Positions 1 through 9,864 are shown, counted from the stretch's first letter. The stretch is DNA of 64,000 nucleotides from Flavobacterium sp. ZT3R18 (GCF_007097385.1 NZ_VJZS01000014.1:1-64000); one strand, 5' to 3'. The notes: generated by a model not told the origin, from the letters alone. Numbers and translations are program-made.

Positions 1-951
1 ATAGGCAATGTTATTAGTCATAATGCCATAATAACCATAGGGGCATCCCGACAACATGTCTATTTGTTGGTCATTTCCTAAGGAACGGGTAACTACAATT
101 CGATACGATTTATCACCGCCAAAAGGGGTGTAATTTGTGGTAGCCACTTCTTTTTTTTCAAAGTTAACTTCAATGGTTTCCCATGTTTTTATCAGAGCAC
201 AATGTTTTCTAAATGATTCGGAATTTACATTTCGGATATAAAAACAAGTAGCTCTTTGGCTTACCAATTCGACAACTAATTGTTGATAGGATGCTGAATC
301 TGCTCTAAAATGCCCTATCTTCACTTTATTAGCATCCAAATTATCGAAACATCTTTTCAAAGTTTCGCTTTGTTTATATTTTGCAGGAGTATTACCATTA
401 TGATTTTCGATATGTACAGGTAAGCGACCGATGAAAGCAAAGTTAGGATGATAGCCATTTGTCTTTTTGTAACTCTTTTTTGCGTCTTGTTTTGCAGTTT
501 CAACTACCACATTGTCAAAATCTAAAGTGTAATTTTTAACCATTGGGTCTAATTGTTTTGTTTTTACGCAAAGTGCTACAATAGAATCATTTAGACCGTT
601 GTTGAAATTGATTTCATGTACAATCCCCTTACTGGTTACCTCTTTAATTGTTGTTGTTTTTAATTCTTGACAAGCATATTCAACGGTGTCTGCCGATGGG
701 ATATTAGCGAAGAATTGGTCGCTAAATTTAGATTTAAACTGCTTTAAATCAGAAATATAATCCCCTTGACATACAGCGTTCCCGAATAAAGATAAGATTA
801 TGTCAGAATACGAATATTCCGCTCTAAAATGACGAAAACCTATTTTATTATCAAGGAACTGAGGGATGCCTGAGCGATTTATAGCATTATAAATTAAATT
901 TAAACCTCCAAAAGGAGTGACATTCTTCGAAGATATTATAACTTTGTCCAT
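1..951 (-). CDS. IS1380-type transposase, C-terminus cut by window edge
   Basis: An open frame starts at the ATG at 951 and runs 317 codons leftward to the window edge without a stop. The N-terminus begins MDKVIISSKNVTPFGG. A central block reads TLDFDNVVVETAKQDAKKSY followed by NGYHPNFAFIGRLPVH, which fits the DDE region of IS1380-family transposases (an acidic 'LDxD' followed by a GYxP block). Full-length members are about 430 residues, so roughly a quarter is missing only because the window ends. It would catalyse cut-and-paste movement of its own element. The element's right terminal repeat must lie between 951 and the next gene at 1093, but I could not define it. Confidence 0.8.
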   Translation of the reverse strand, partial: MDKVIISSKNVTPFGGLNLIYNAINRSGIPQFLDNKIGFRHFRAEYSYSDIILSLFGNAVCQGDYISDLKQFKSKFSDQFFANIPSADTVEYACQELKTTTIKEVTSKGIVHEINFNNGLNDSIVALCVKTKQLDPMVKNYTLDFDNVVVETAKQDAKKSYKKTNGYHPNFAFIGRLPVHIENHNGNTPAKYKQSETLKRCFDNLDANKVKIGHFRADSASYQQLVVELVSQRATCFYIRNVNSESFRKHCALIKTWETIEVNFEKKEVATTNYTPFGGDKSYRIVVTRSLGNDQQIDMLSGCPYGYYGIMTNNIAY

Positions 952-1008
952 AGTCGCATTTTGTGTTTTCGCAAAGACAATTTACACCTTTTTGGTGAGA
1001 CTATAACT

Positions 1009-1046
1009 GCCCTAAAGCTAGATTTATCAACACTTTGGGGCTTTTT
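1009..1046 (+). terminator. Hairpin plus T-run at the IS/peptidase junction
   Basis: GCCCTAAAG (1009-1017) pairs with CTTTGGGGC (1033-1041) with one mismatch and is followed by TTTTT. It reads as a plus-strand intrinsic terminator. It may belong to the insertion element's end, shielding it from or blocking read-through. No TAnnTTTG box is visible between it and the peptidase start at 1093. Confidence 0.45.
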
Positions 1047-1092
1047 ATTGCAGTAAGTTGCGACTACTGGGAGATATTTAAACTAATTTCTA

Positions 1093-3210
1093 ATGAAAAA
1101 AATTGCATTGCTAATGGCTGTATCTACTTCAATAGTATCTTTTGGCCAAAGCCCAAAAGAAAAAGGTATGAACTATCCTCAGACTCCAAAAGGAGAAACT
1201 GTCGACGTTTATTTTGACACCAAAGTCAGTGATCCCTATCGTTGGCTCGAAGATGATAAATCTACCGAAACCGCTGCTTGGGTAAAAAAAGAGAACAAAG
1301 TTACCTATGATTATTTGGACAAAATTCCCTTTAGAAATGCTTTAAAAATAAGACTTGAGAAACTCTGGAATTATGAAAAAATAAGTGCACCATTCAAAGA
1401 AGGGAATTTTATTTATTATTACAAAAACAACGGATTGCAAAATCAGTCGGTTTTGTATCGAAAAGATGGCAAAGGGAAAGAAGCCGTTTTTCTGGATCCG
1501 AATACCTTTTCAAAATTAGGAACTACTTCTTTAGGTGGAGTAGATTTCTCTAAAGACGGTTCAAAGGTAGCATATTCTATTTCTGAAGGTGGAAGCGATT
1601 GGCGAAAAGTAATGGTGATGGATGTCGATAACTTCAAGATTCTGGAAGATACTTTAGTCGATGTGAAATTTAGCGGTATCTCTTGGAGAGGAAATGAAGG
1701 CTTCTATTATTCCAGTTATGACAAACCAAAAGGAAGCGAACTCTCGGCCAAAACAGACCAGCATAAATTGTATTACCATAAATTAGGAACTGCTCAAAAA
1801 GACGATCTAGTGATCTTTGGCGCAGACCTAAAAAGACGTTACGTAAACGGTGGAGTTACCGAAGACAATCATTATTTAGTTATTTCGGCTGCCAATTCTA
1901 CTTACGGAAACGAATTGTATATTCAGGATTTAACCAAACCCAATAGCCGTATTGTTTGTATAGTTGACAATTTTAATAGTGATAATGGTGTGATTGATAA
2001 TGAAGGCGAAAAATTATTTATAGAAACCGACTTAAATGCACCCAACAAACACATTGTGAGTGTAGAGGTCAACAATCCAAAACCAGAAAACTGGAAAGAC
2101 GTTATTCCCGAAACCGAGCATGTTTTAACCGTGTCAACAGGTAGTGGGTTTATCTTTGCCAATTACATGAAAGATGCTGTATCTATTGTAAAGCAATATG
2201 ACTATTCTGGAAAATTAGTGCGTGAAATTCAATTGCCAGGTCTAGGAACTGTTAGTGGTTTTGGTGGTAAGGCAGCAGAAAAAACACTTTATTATTCGTT
2301 TACCAATTACACTACACCGGGAACTATATATTCTTTTGAACCAAAATCCGGAAAATCAGCAGTGTATCAAAAACCTGAAGTAGATTTCAAAAGCGAAGAT
2401 TATGTTTCTACCCAAGTATTTTATACTTCCAAAGACGGGACAAAAATTCCAATGATAATTACCCACAAAAAAGGATTGAAACTCAACGGAAAGAACCCAA
2501 CGATTCTTTATGGATATGGCGGATTCAACATTAGCTTGACGCCTAGTTTTGGAATTTCTAATGCTGTTTGGATGGAAAATGGTGGGATTTACGCAGTGGC
2601 CAACCTTCGTGGAGGTGGAGAATACGGTAAGAAATGGCACGATGCAGGAACCAAAATGCAAAAACAAAATGTCTTTGATGATTTCATCGCAGCAGCCGAA
2701 TACCTAATTGCCCAAAAATATACTTCTTCTGATTTTCTGGCCATTCGTGGTGGATCAAACGGAGGGTTATTGGTGGGCGCTACCATGACACAACGACCAG
2801 ATTTAATGAAAGTGGCCTTGCCAGCGGTGGGCGTAATGGACATGTTGCGTTACCACACTTTTACCTCTGGAGCGGGTTGGGCTTTTGATTACGGAACATC
2901 GGCAGACAATAAAGAGATGTTTGAATACCTAAAATCGTATTCGCCAGTTCAAAACGTAAAAGCAGGAGTTCATTATCCAGCAACTATGGTTACCACAGGG
3001 GATCATGACGATAGAGTAGTTCCTGCGCACAGCTTTAAATTTGCGGCTGAGTTGCAAGAAAAACAAACAGAATCGAATCCAGTATTGATTAGAATCGATA
3101 TCAATGCAGGCCATGGAGCTGGAAAATCGGTTGCGGCAACGATACAAGAGAATGTCGATATTCAGGCTTTTGCACTCTATAATATGGGGTTTACAGAACT
3201 GCCAAAATAA
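1093..3210 (+). CDS. Prolyl oligopeptidase (S9A), secreted
   Basis: This 705-residue serine peptidase hydrolyses peptides after proline. The first ~18 residues ([18 protein letters not shown] then Q) form a signal peptide, so it acts in the periplasm or outside. The N-terminal beta-propeller begins with the family block [11 protein letters not shown]. The alpha/beta-hydrolase domain carries the nucleophile Ser555 in GGSNGG, the acidic block GDHDDRVVP near 636-644, and His674 in AGHGAG, so the triad is complete. Length matches the S9A family. An overlapping frame at 1035 is a shadow. The gene lies 140 bp from the IS1380 transposase, and its native promoter may have been displaced. Confidence 0.95.
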   Translation: MKKIALLMAVSTSIVSFGQSPKEKGMNYPQTPKGETVDVYFDTKVSDPYRWLEDDKSTETAAWVKKENKVTYDYLDKIPFRNALKIRLEKLWNYEKISAPFKEGNFIYYYKNNGLQNQSVLYRKDGKGKEAVFLDPNTFSKLGTTSLGGVDFSKDGSKVAYSISEGGSDWRKVMVMDVDNFKILEDTLVDVKFSGISWRGNEGFYYSSYDKPKGSELSAKTDQHKLYYHKLGTAQKDDLVIFGADLKRRYVNGGVTEDNHYLVISAANSTYGNELYIQDLTKPNSRIVCIVDNFNSDNGVIDNEGEKLFIETDLNAPNKHIVSVEVNNPKPENWKDVIPETEHVLTVSTGSGFIFANYMKDAVSIVKQYDYSGKLVREIQLPGLGTVSGFGGKAAEKTLYYSFTNYTTPGTIYSFEPKSGKSAVYQKPEVDFKSEDYVSTQVFYTSKDGTKIPMIITHKKGLKLNGKNPTILYGYGGFNISLTPSFGISNAVWMENGGIYAVANLRGGGEYGKKWHDAGTKMQKQNVFDDFIAAAEYLIAQKYTSSDFLAIRGGSNGGLLVGATMTQRPDLMKVALPAVGVMDMLRYHTFTSGAGWAFDYGTSADNKEMFEYLKSYSPVQNVKAGVHYPATMVTTGDHDDRVVPAHSFKFAAELQEKQTESNPVLIRIDINAGHGAGKSVAATIQENVDIQAFALYNMGFTELPK

Positions 3211-3364
3211 AAATGGTTTAGTGACACAAATCCAGAAAGAGTAAACTTTTTCAGGACGAGACACTATCCTTTTCGTTTTCAGACACTTCTGTTTACACTT
3301 CAAAAAATGGCTGTATTCTTTCATAATGTTTTGCTAAAAGGAGAAAACTTTAGGAAATAATTTT

Positions 3365-3372
3365 TAACTTTG
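3365..3372 (+). promoter_or_regulatory. -7 box of the hibernation factor gene
   Basis: TAACTTTG matches the Bacteroidota -7 consensus TAnnTTTG and lies 24 nt before the ATG at 3397. It overlaps the upstream in-frame TTG at 3370, which argues against that longer start. No convincing -33 TTG was found at the usual spacing. Confidence 0.55.
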
Positions 3373-3396
3373 AGATATATCAATAAATATCAGAAT

Positions 3397-3711
3397 ATGA
3401 AAGTACAAATCAACACAGACAAGAATGTAGAAGGTAGCGAAAGACTTGATGCTTATTTTTCAAGTGAAATACAAAGAGTATTATCCCGTTTTGATGATAA
3501 GGTTACCCGCATAGAAGTGCATTTTGGAGATGAGAATAGTGTAAAATTAGGATTAAACGACAAGCGTTGTCTTATAGAAGCCCGACCAGCCAACATGCAG
3601 CCTATAGCGGTAACAGAACATGCCGAAACCATCGAAAAAGCTTTTAATGGGGCGCTGGATAAAATTAAGAAAACGTTATCTACTGCGTTTGAAAAACAAA
3701 AAGCATATTAA
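3397..3711 (+). CDS. hpf: HPF/RaiA-type ribosome hibernation factor
   Basis: A 104-residue protein starting MKVQINTDKNVEGSERLDAY. It fits the short HPF/YfiA (sigma-54 modulation protein/S30EA) family, which binds the 30S decoding centre and inactivates or dimerises ribosomes in stationary phase. Visible family features are the beta-strand TRIEVHFGDEN, the block DKRCLIEARPANMQPIAVTE, and the helical end ALDKIKKTLSTAFEKQ. A frame extending back to 3370 exists, but it begins inside the -7 box, so the ATG at 3397 is preferred. A strong terminator follows, making this a single-gene unit. Confidence 0.88.
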   Translation: MKVQINTDKNVEGSERLDAYFSSEIQRVLSRFDDKVTRIEVHFGDENSVKLGLNDKRCLIEARPANMQPIAVTEHAETIEKAFNGALDKIKKTLSTAFEKQKAY

Positions 3712-3747
3712 GACCAATCAACGCCAAAGAGCGAAAGAATATATAAA

Positions 3748-3786
3748 AGAGAGGCTGTCCCATAACGACAGCCTCTCTTGTTTTTG
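3748..3786 (+). terminator. Intrinsic terminator after hpf
   Basis: AGAGAGGCTGTC (3748-3759) pairs perfectly with GACAGCCTCTCT (3767-3778) around a 7-nt loop, followed by TTGTTTTT. Confidence 0.9.
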
Positions 3787-3790
3787 TAGC

Positions 3791-3952
3791 TATTCAGGTA
3801 GTTTTCAGTTTTTAGTCGCAGTTTTCAGTCCAAAAAGCGTGTTAATTTATAATTGACTCTCTTTTTTATAAATATTGTTAAGAAAATGAATTGCAATGTT
3901 TACAGATACCTATGAAAACTGAGACTGAGACTGAAAACTGCGACTTGAATAG
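3791..3952. repeat. Family A dispersed palindrome, long form (copy 1)
   Basis: The left arm holds GTTTTCAGTTTTTAGTCGCAG and the right arm CTGAGACTGAAAACTGCGAC, which are inverse complements in part. The ~90-nt centre contains GTGTTAATTT, ATTGACTC and a CTTTTTTATAAAT stretch that reappears in the copy at 63145-63292. It lies between two convergent genes. Confidence 0.75.
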
Positions 3953-3977
3953 TACTTGTATTTTGGGCCATAAAAAA

Positions 3978-5549
3978 CTATTCATCAAACAACAAAGGAG
4001 CCAATTGCTCATCTCTCTGGTACACATCATCATAAAAACGAATCACCCCATCGGCATCTACCCAAGTAGTAAAGTAACCAATGAACACTGGGATTTTGCT
4101 TTTTAGAGTGTACCAGTTTTCTTCTCCTTTATTCATGGCGGCGTCTATTTTTTCGGGAGTCCAGTTTGGGTCGTCTTTCAGGATTTCATTCGCCAATTGT
4201 ATGGGTTTGGCTACTCGAATGCAACCGTGGCTAAAAGCTCTTTTTTCACGGTTGAACAACCCTTTAGAAGGAGTGTCGTGTAAATAAATTGAATAGGGGT
4301 TGGGGAATAAAAATTTCACTAATCCCAACGAATTTTTTGGCCCTGGTTTTTGTCTTATAACACCGTTTTTACGTTCCATGTTGTGTTCTTCAAGATAATT
4401 TTCGTTTTCGGCTATGCCCGGCTTGATTTCTTTTTTGATAATACTAGAGGGAATGTTCCAATAAGGACTAAAAACGATATAGCGCATATTGGCACTAAAA
4501 ATCACAGTTTTGTTCAAGTCTTTCCCCACGACAACCTTTGATGTCAAAACGGTTTTCCCCTCCTTAAAATAAGTCAACTCATAGGCGGGAATATTGACTA
4601 CTATTAATTCTTTGGATGCAGCAATGTCGGCGGTTATCCAGCGGCAACGCTCCATATTGACCATAATGGTTTTGATGCGCTCTACAATAGGAGTATTCAA
4701 GGAAGCGATGGTTTTTTTGGTAATATGATTGTTTTTGAGACTTCCTGTACGGTTTTTGTATTTCAAAATTCCGGTAATAAGAGAATCGTCATAATTCGCG
4801 CTTTCAGAATCGTTCGCTAAATCGCCCAGTACAAACAAACGGTGTCTTATTTGTGCAATGGTTTGGGAAGAATCGCCAGGCTTAAAGGCGATGAAACTAG
4901 TGTCGGTCACAATAGGATCCCAAGAGTTGTCTTTTGCTATTTTTTTATATTTTTGAAGTACTTCTTTTAGACTATAATATTGCCCAAATACTTCTTTTTC
5001 GTTCTTTTCAATCAATGAAGGATTGGCCATTATAGAGTCTAAATAATTGATGTAGGATTGTTTTTTTCGAGGTAAAAACCAACCCAATTCAATAGTTTTT
5101 TTGGTATCCAGCCCTTTTAAAACTTTATGGACATATAAAAAATAAAAGGACGACATGAATAACTCATCCGTTGCATTTGGTTCTGAAACGGTTTCCGAAT
5201 TTTGAAAAATAGCATCCAATTTTTTTTTGTAAGGGATGGTGGTTTTAATCCCTTCCTCTTCCAGATGGTTGATTTTATTATACAACAAATGCCCCACTTC
5301 TAAAACTCCTTTTTTGTCATACCAAATATATTGGTAGTTGCGTTTAAGGTACAACTGGGTTACTTCTTTTTGGTATTTTTCTAATTCAGGATATTTTTTA
5401 AAAAACGGACGAACTAAGGTACTATCAAAAGAAGGGCCATTGTTGACTTTAGCGGCCTTTAGTTTAGAATCTTTAGCGTTTTTTTGTTCACAGGAGAGAA
5501 CGAGAAAAGAAAAACCAATTATAATGAGGGATAACAGTAATTTTTTCAT
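3978..5549 (-). CDS. L,D-transpeptidase (YcbB-like), lipoprotein
   Basis: Cell-wall enzyme expected to form 3-3 crosslinks or anchor proteins to peptidoglycan. Starting at the ATG at 5549 gives MKKLLLSLIIIGFSFLVLSC, a lipoprotein signal with the lipobox Cys at residue 20; the longer frame to 5606 adds 19 residues before the signal and is unlikely. The ~523-residue protein has a long N-terminal scaffold and peptidoglycan-binding region, then a C-terminal YkuD domain with HDTPSKGLFNREKRAFSHGC and IRV. The catalytic Cys is residue 443 in SHGCIRV. The architecture matches the large YcbB/LdtD type rather than small ErfK proteins. Confidence 0.92.
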   Translation of the reverse strand: MKKLLLSLIIIGFSFLVLSCEQKNAKDSKLKAAKVNNGPSFDSTLVRPFFKKYPELEKYQKEVTQLYLKRNYQYIWYDKKGVLEVGHLLYNKINHLEEEGIKTTIPYKKKLDAIFQNSETVSEPNATDELFMSSFYFLYVHKVLKGLDTKKTIELGWFLPRKKQSYINYLDSIMANPSLIEKNEKEVFGQYYSLKEVLQKYKKIAKDNSWDPIVTDTSFIAFKPGDSSQTIAQIRHRLFVLGDLANDSESANYDDSLITGILKYKNRTGSLKNNHITKKTIASLNTPIVERIKTIMVNMERCRWITADIAASKELIVVNIPAYELTYFKEGKTVLTSKVVVGKDLNKTVIFSANMRYIVFSPYWNIPSSIIKKEIKPGIAENENYLEEHNMERKNGVIRQKPGPKNSLGLVKFLFPNPYSIYLHDTPSKGLFNREKRAFSHGCIRVAKPIQLANEILKDDPNWTPEKIDAAMNKGEENWYTLKSKIPVFIGYFTTWVDADGVIRFYDDVYQRDEQLAPLLFDE

Positions 5550-5657
5550 GTCAAGGTAATATTTTTTTGTAGAATCCCGATTGTAGTTTTTTATTAGATA
5601 TGGCATAAAATTACAAAAATAAACGCACTATTAAAATCATTATGACTGCTTTATATA

Positions 5658-5703
5658 CTAAAAAAGCTACCTTAAAAAATGTATTTTAAGGCAACTTTTT
5701 TAG
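5658..5703. terminator. Hairpin upstream of the L,D-transpeptidase and after the beta-barrel gene
   Basis: CTAAAAAAGCTACCTTAAAA and TTTTAAGGCAACTTTTTTAG form a 20-bp stem with two mismatches and a 6-nt loop, with A/T runs on both sides. It lies 25 bp downstream of the minus-strand outer membrane gene ending at 5728, so it serves as its terminator. Confidence 0.8.
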
Positions 5704-5727
5704 TAGTAAGAATTGTTGAATGCTTTC

Positions 5728-6291
5728 TTAAAATTGGAAAGCAGCTCCTATTTGAAAAACTTGGCTTTTTCCTTGACTATTGTAGTCTCCCTCTTTGAAT
5801 ACGCTATTAAAACTACTAATGAAACGACCATTTATAGACAGTCCTAAAGGCAGGTTCAATGATGCACCGAATGCCCATGCTGGATCAAAAGTTTCATAGT
5901 TAAAGTCTGGATCAATAAGTTGATTTTTAGGGTCTGATTTATCACCTATTTTAAAACCGAATTGTGGTCCTGTTTCAAAACTCAACATTTTTACCACATA
6001 TACTTTCGCCAATACTGGTACAGTGATGTAGTCAATCGTGTAGTCCCCTATACTGTTACTGAAACCCTGACTAGAATACTGTAGCTCAGGCTGTATAAAA
6101 AGTAGACTTTTTATTAAAGGAATTTCCTTGTAGATACCCGCGTAATATCCCGTTTGAGTGCTTGAGTTGTAGTAATCGCCACTTATAGTCGATATATTTA
6201 CCCCTGCTCTAACTCCGAAAGCTTGTGCTGAAACTGCATTAGATGCCAATACTATAAAAGCACCTAATAATAAAATTTTTAATGATCGCAT
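5728..6291 (-). CDS. Porin-family outer membrane beta-barrel protein
   Basis: A 187-residue protein with a signal peptide (MRSLKILLLGAFIVLASNAVSA) and the start GVRAGVNISTISGDYYNS typical of the PorT/OmpW-like 'outer membrane protein beta-barrel' family of Bacteroidota. Alternating strands run to a C-terminal strand ending VFQIGAAFQF, with the aromatic last residue used for outer membrane insertion. The specific function cannot be read from sequence. A promoter box lies 48 bp upstream and a terminator hairpin follows, so it is probably monocistronic. Confidence 0.85.
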   Translation of the reverse strand: MRSLKILLLGAFIVLASNAVSAQAFGVRAGVNISTISGDYYNSSTQTGYYAGIYKEIPLIKSLLFIQPELQYSSQGFSNSIGDYTIDYITVPVLAKVYVVKMLSFETGPQFGFKIGDKSDPKNQLIDPDFNYETFDPAWAFGASLNLPLGLSINGRFISSFNSVFKEGDYNSQGKSQVFQIGAAFQF

Positions 6292-6338
6292 AGTTTTTGT
6301 TTTTAGATTAACAACCCATTTGTAGGGTTTATTGACCC

Positions 6339-6346
6339 CAAAAGTA
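6339..6346 (-). promoter_or_regulatory. -7 box for the beta-barrel gene
   Basis: On the minus strand this reads TACTTTTG, a match to TAnnTTTG, leaving a ~40-nt 5' UTR that contains a short AACCC/GGGTT hairpin. The rest of the 6292-6610 gap between two divergent genes holds nothing else I recognise. Confidence 0.6.
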
Positions 6347-6610
6347 CTATAAATTTCATTGATCTTTTGTGAATTTTGAATAAAATAGCATTAAAATCAC
6401 TTCTGGATAAGGGTAAAACCTCCATTTTAGTTTTAAAAATAGGAATACTATATTGTTAAGATTTTTCAGGTATAATCGATGGAGTTGTGTTTTATTATAC
6501 TAACTTTGATTTGTAGTGAATTATGATTTTTTTAAATAATTGTCTGATTTTATGTGATTTAAACAGGGATTTTTTACCCTATTGTACTTTTTAGAAAAAA
6601 AATAACAGCC

Positions 6611-9088
6611 ATGAATCAAATTGTAGAAAAAAGGAAAGCGTTTTTAAAAACGAATCGATTTAGAAAGGTTTTGAAAATAATTGGGTATTTCTGTATTGGT
6701 TTTATAGGGTTGTTGCTTGTCTTTTTTATCGGATTGAGGGTTTATTTTAATCAAAATAAATCGGAGATAATGACAGAAATCAATCAGAAAATCAATGATA
6801 ATATTTTGGGTCATGCCAGTATTGGCGATGTGGGTTATAAGTTCCTGATTGGTTTTCCTAATTTTACAGTGGTGCTGAACAAAGTAGAACTTCGAGACAG
6901 CTTGTATGCCATTCATAAAAGAAGCGTGCTTAAAGCAGAAGAAATTGAAGTGCGATTGAATGTGCTGAGTTTGTTGAATAAAAAAGTAGCTATAGAAAAG
7001 GTTGTATTAATTGATACTAAAATTGATTTGTTTAAGGATAAAAATGGAGTTTCAAATTCCAATATATTTAAACCAAAACCTAAAACAAATCAGCCAAAAA
7101 GCAAAACCGAGACCGAAATCGATGAGGTAGATTTTAAGAATGTGGTCTTTATTTCCCAAAATTTGCAAAGAAATAAATTATTCCATTTTGAAGTAGCGTT
7201 TTTAAAAAGTAAAATAAACTATACAGATGACGGCTGGCAAACGGATCTTTTTCTGGATGTTTTTGCCAAAAGCATGGCTTTTAATACCATCAAAGGGAGT
7301 TTTATAAAAGACAAAAGAGTACAAGGGAAGTTGGCTGTTCAATTTTCGAAAGAAAAAAATAGAATAGACGTGCTTACCGAAGGACTTGGAATTGGCGAGG
7401 ATGATTTTGACATCAAAGCAAGTTTTGGTTTGGATAAAGATCATCCTATGATGGATATCAATATCAGCACTCAAATTTTATGGCTGGATGCGGCTCATTT
7501 GTTAGACCCGAATTTGTTTAAAATTCTGAATCATTTTAATATTACCAAACCACTCGATGCTCAATGTAGCATTATTGGAGATATGAATGCCAAAGGGGAT
7601 CCCGAAATCATTGTTGATGCCCAAATAAAAGACAATGTTTTGGTTACTCAGGATGGTACTGTTACTGACTGTAATTTTTCGGGAAGATATATTAATAATT
7701 TCAAAAATGGGTTGGGATACAATGATATCAACTCTGCAGTTATTGTTAAAAACTTCACAGGAAACTACGAAGGAATTCCAGTGAATATACCAATAGCAGC
7801 GATTAATAATTTAGAGAAGCCTATAGCAACTGGAGATTTACATTCTAAATTTGATGTAGAGAAATTAGGAAGTATTTTTGGAGAGGATGTCTTTAAATTT
7901 AACGGAGGAACCGCTAATGTCGATTTTAAATTTAATGTAGATATAGTTGCATTACGTATTTCTAAACCTCGTTTTACGGGTAAAGTGAATATAATAAATG
8001 CCAACCTGCTTTATAAACCCAAAAACCTTGCTTTTCTAACGAACATTCTCCTTGATTTTACAGATGAAGCCTTGCATATTAGAAATATTAAATACCAAAG
8101 AGACAAAAACATCGTTTTCCTCGACGGAAAAATAGATAATTTTCTGAATCTGTATTATGATGATCCAGAAAATATGGTAGCGGTACTCAACCTCAAAAGC
8201 CCATTTATGGATTTAAAAAAATTAATGAGTACTTTGGCTTACAGTGAAAAAAAGGCGAGAGTTAAAAAAGTAACTGCTAAAGGAGGAAATAAAAAAAGAA
8301 TAGCTCTTCTTCAAAAATGCCAAGTGGTTTTGAATTTGAATTTGGATAAAATGGTGTACGCAAATTTGACTGCCAAAAAGGCTAAAATTATTGTAGTAGC
8401 CAAGAATAGGCAGTTTTTTATCAAGCACGGATCAATTGAAACTTGTGGTGGGGAAATTGCATTTGCTTCTCAATTGATTCCGCAAAGTGATTTTTTTAAT
8501 GTAAAAGCAAATGTAAATATTACAACTGTTGATATTCCTCAGTTTTTAACTTCGTTCAAAAATTTTGGAATTACATCATTTAAACCCAAAAATATAAACG
8601 GAAATCTTTCGGCAAACGTTGATTTATCTCTAAAAATGACAGCAAACGGCGATTTGGTAGATGAATCTGCGAATGGAAATTTGCAATACGATATCAAAAA
8701 GGGATCACTAACGGATTTTAAACCAATTATGAAAGTGGGTAAGTTTGCTTTTCCGAATAGAGATGTAAAGCATATCGTGTTTAATGATTTATCGGGACGA
8801 TTAAACATGGATGGAAGTAAAGTGAATGTTGATTACTTCAAAGTGAGTTCGAATGTTTTGAATTTTGATGTAGAAGGTATTTATTCCTTTAAAAAAGGAA
8901 CTAATTTGGGATTGACAATTCCACTGAGAAATCCAGAGGACGATTTTAAAATAAAAGATAAAAAGGAAAGAGCTGCCAAACGATACAAAGGGATAGTGTT
9001 GCATTTGTTGGTTGTGGATGGAAAAGATGGTGAAATGAAAATAAAAATGGGAAGTCTTCCAGATAAAAATAAAGTAACGGTTAAGTGA
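6611..9088 (+). CDS. AsmA-family envelope protein
   Basis: An 825-residue protein anchored by one N-terminal membrane segment (about residues 22-45, ending FFIGLRVYFNQNKSEI), followed by a long beta-rich periplasmic region. The block LNVLSLLNKKVAIEKVVL near the N-terminus and the C-terminal stretch GNLQYDIKKGSLTDFKPIMK resemble the AsmA and AsmA-C repeats. AsmA-like proteins are bridge-like proteins thought to move phospholipid between membranes and to affect outer membrane assembly. It stands alone between a divergent gene and a hairpin repeat. The assignment to a subgroup is not certain. Confidence 0.82.
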   Translation: MNQIVEKRKAFLKTNRFRKVLKIIGYFCIGFIGLLLVFFIGLRVYFNQNKSEIMTEINQKINDNILGHASIGDVGYKFLIGFPNFTVVLNKVELRDSLYAIHKRSVLKAEEIEVRLNVLSLLNKKVAIEKVVLIDTKIDLFKDKNGVSNSNIFKPKPKTNQPKSKTETEIDEVDFKNVVFISQNLQRNKLFHFEVAFLKSKINYTDDGWQTDLFLDVFAKSMAFNTIKGSFIKDKRVQGKLAVQFSKEKNRIDVLTEGLGIGEDDFDIKASFGLDKDHPMMDINISTQILWLDAAHLLDPNLFKILNHFNITKPLDAQCSIIGDMNAKGDPEIIVDAQIKDNVLVTQDGTVTDCNFSGRYINNFKNGLGYNDINSAVIVKNFTGNYEGIPVNIPIAAINNLEKPIATGDLHSKFDVEKLGSIFGEDVFKFNGGTANVDFKFNVDIVALRISKPRFTGKVNIINANLLYKPKNLAFLTNILLDFTDEALHIRNIKYQRDKNIVFLDGKIDNFLNLYYDDPENMVAVLNLKSPFMDLKKLMSTLAYSEKKARVKKVTAKGGNKKRIALLQKCQVVLNLNLDKMVYANLTAKKAKIIVVAKNRQFFIKHGSIETCGGEIAFASQLIPQSDFFNVKANVNITTVDIPQFLTSFKNFGITSFKPKNINGNLSANVDLSLKMTANGDLVDESANGNLQYDIKKGSLTDFKPIMKVGKFAFPNRDVKHIVFNDLSGRLNMDGSKVNVDYFKVSSNVLNFDVEGIYSFKKGTNLGLTIPLRNPEDDFKIKDKKERAAKRYKGIVLHLLVVDGKDGEMKIKMGSLPDKNKVTVK

Positions 9089-9114
9089 TTCGATGTACTT
9101 GGAAATTCAGGATG

Positions 9115-9262
9115 TAATTATCAATGTCGTTTCCTTAAGGTTTGTTTTTGTCATTTCGACGAAGGAGAAATCACATATAGATTGCGTAATGTGATTTCTC
9201 CTTCGTCGAAATGACAAACTGGAGCCGATTAAATTCTTAAGGAAACGACATTGATATAATTA
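9115..9262. repeat. Nested double palindrome, MITE-like
   Basis: The outer arms TCAATGTCGTTTCCTTAAG and CTTAAGGAAACGACATTGA flank an inner 28-bp perfect inverted repeat (9149-9176 with 9189-9216, core TCATTTCGACGAAGGAGAAA). The inner loop is 12 nt. The two-level fold and lack of coding capacity suggest a small non-autonomous mobile or REP-like element. Similar CATTTCGACGAAGGAG units recur widely in flavobacterial genomes as far as I recall. Confidence 0.8.
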
Positions 9263-9298
9263 GTACCAAAAGCAATCAAAAACAAATATTATCCATAT

Positions 9299-9805
9299 AT
9301 GAAAACATTTTTTTTAAGTTTAGCCCTATTGGCAGTAGTTAGTTTTGATTCTTTGCAATATAAAGAATCAGATGAAAAACAACAGGTCAATGCAACCCTT
9401 GATGCTTGGCACAAAGCCGCTGCCGAGGCCAATTATAATGCGTATTTTGGGATGATGACCGAGGATGCAATTTTCATCGGAACGGATCCAACGGAGAATT
9501 GGGATTTAAAAGCCTTTCAAGCCTTTGCAAAACCTTATTTTGACAAAGGAAAAGCTTGGGATTTTAAAGCCATGGAACGCCATGTTTATTTTGATAAATC
9601 AGGAAAATTAGCATGGTTTGATGAGCTGTTAAATACACAAATGAAAATTTGTAGAGGCTCTGGAGTGCTTGTCAAAATTGATAAAGAATGGAAAATCAAG
9701 CATTATGTTTTGTCTATGACGATCCCAAATGACAATACCAATGAAGTGATTAAAATCATTGCTCCCATTGAAGATGCCTTGATTCAAAAAGGGCGATCTA
9801 AATGA
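9299..9805 (+). CDS. NTF2-like (SnoaL/DUF4440-type) secreted protein
   Basis: A 168-residue protein with a short signal peptide (MKTFFLSLALLAVVSF). The mature part follows the NTF2-like fold: first helix VNATLDAWHKAAAEANYNAY, then FGMMTEDAIFIGTDPTENW, and the later strand GSGVLVKIDKEWKIKHYVLS. Proteins of this group are small cone-shaped barrels, often of unknown ligand. No catalytic residues are diagnostic. It is separated by the nested palindrome from the AsmA gene and by a promoter from trmB. Confidence 0.8.
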   Translation: MKTFFLSLALLAVVSFDSLQYKESDEKQQVNATLDAWHKAAAEANYNAYFGMMTEDAIFIGTDPTENWDLKAFQAFAKPYFDKGKAWDFKAMERHVYFDKSGKLAWFDELLNTQMKICRGSGVLVKIDKEWKIKHYVLSMTIPNDNTNEVIKIIAPIEDALIQKGRSK

Positions 9806-9864
9806 TAATTTTTGATTTTTTTGTTTTTAACAAAGCCTAAAGCTTTCGGTCTTATATAATTCCT

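Noticed and set aside
1035-1217. Open frame at the IS/peptidase junction
   Set aside because: It overlaps the peptidase start in another frame and has no family features.
3620-3856. Open frame overlapping hpf and its terminator
   Set aside because: It runs through a strong terminator hairpin and a family A repeat; shadow frame.
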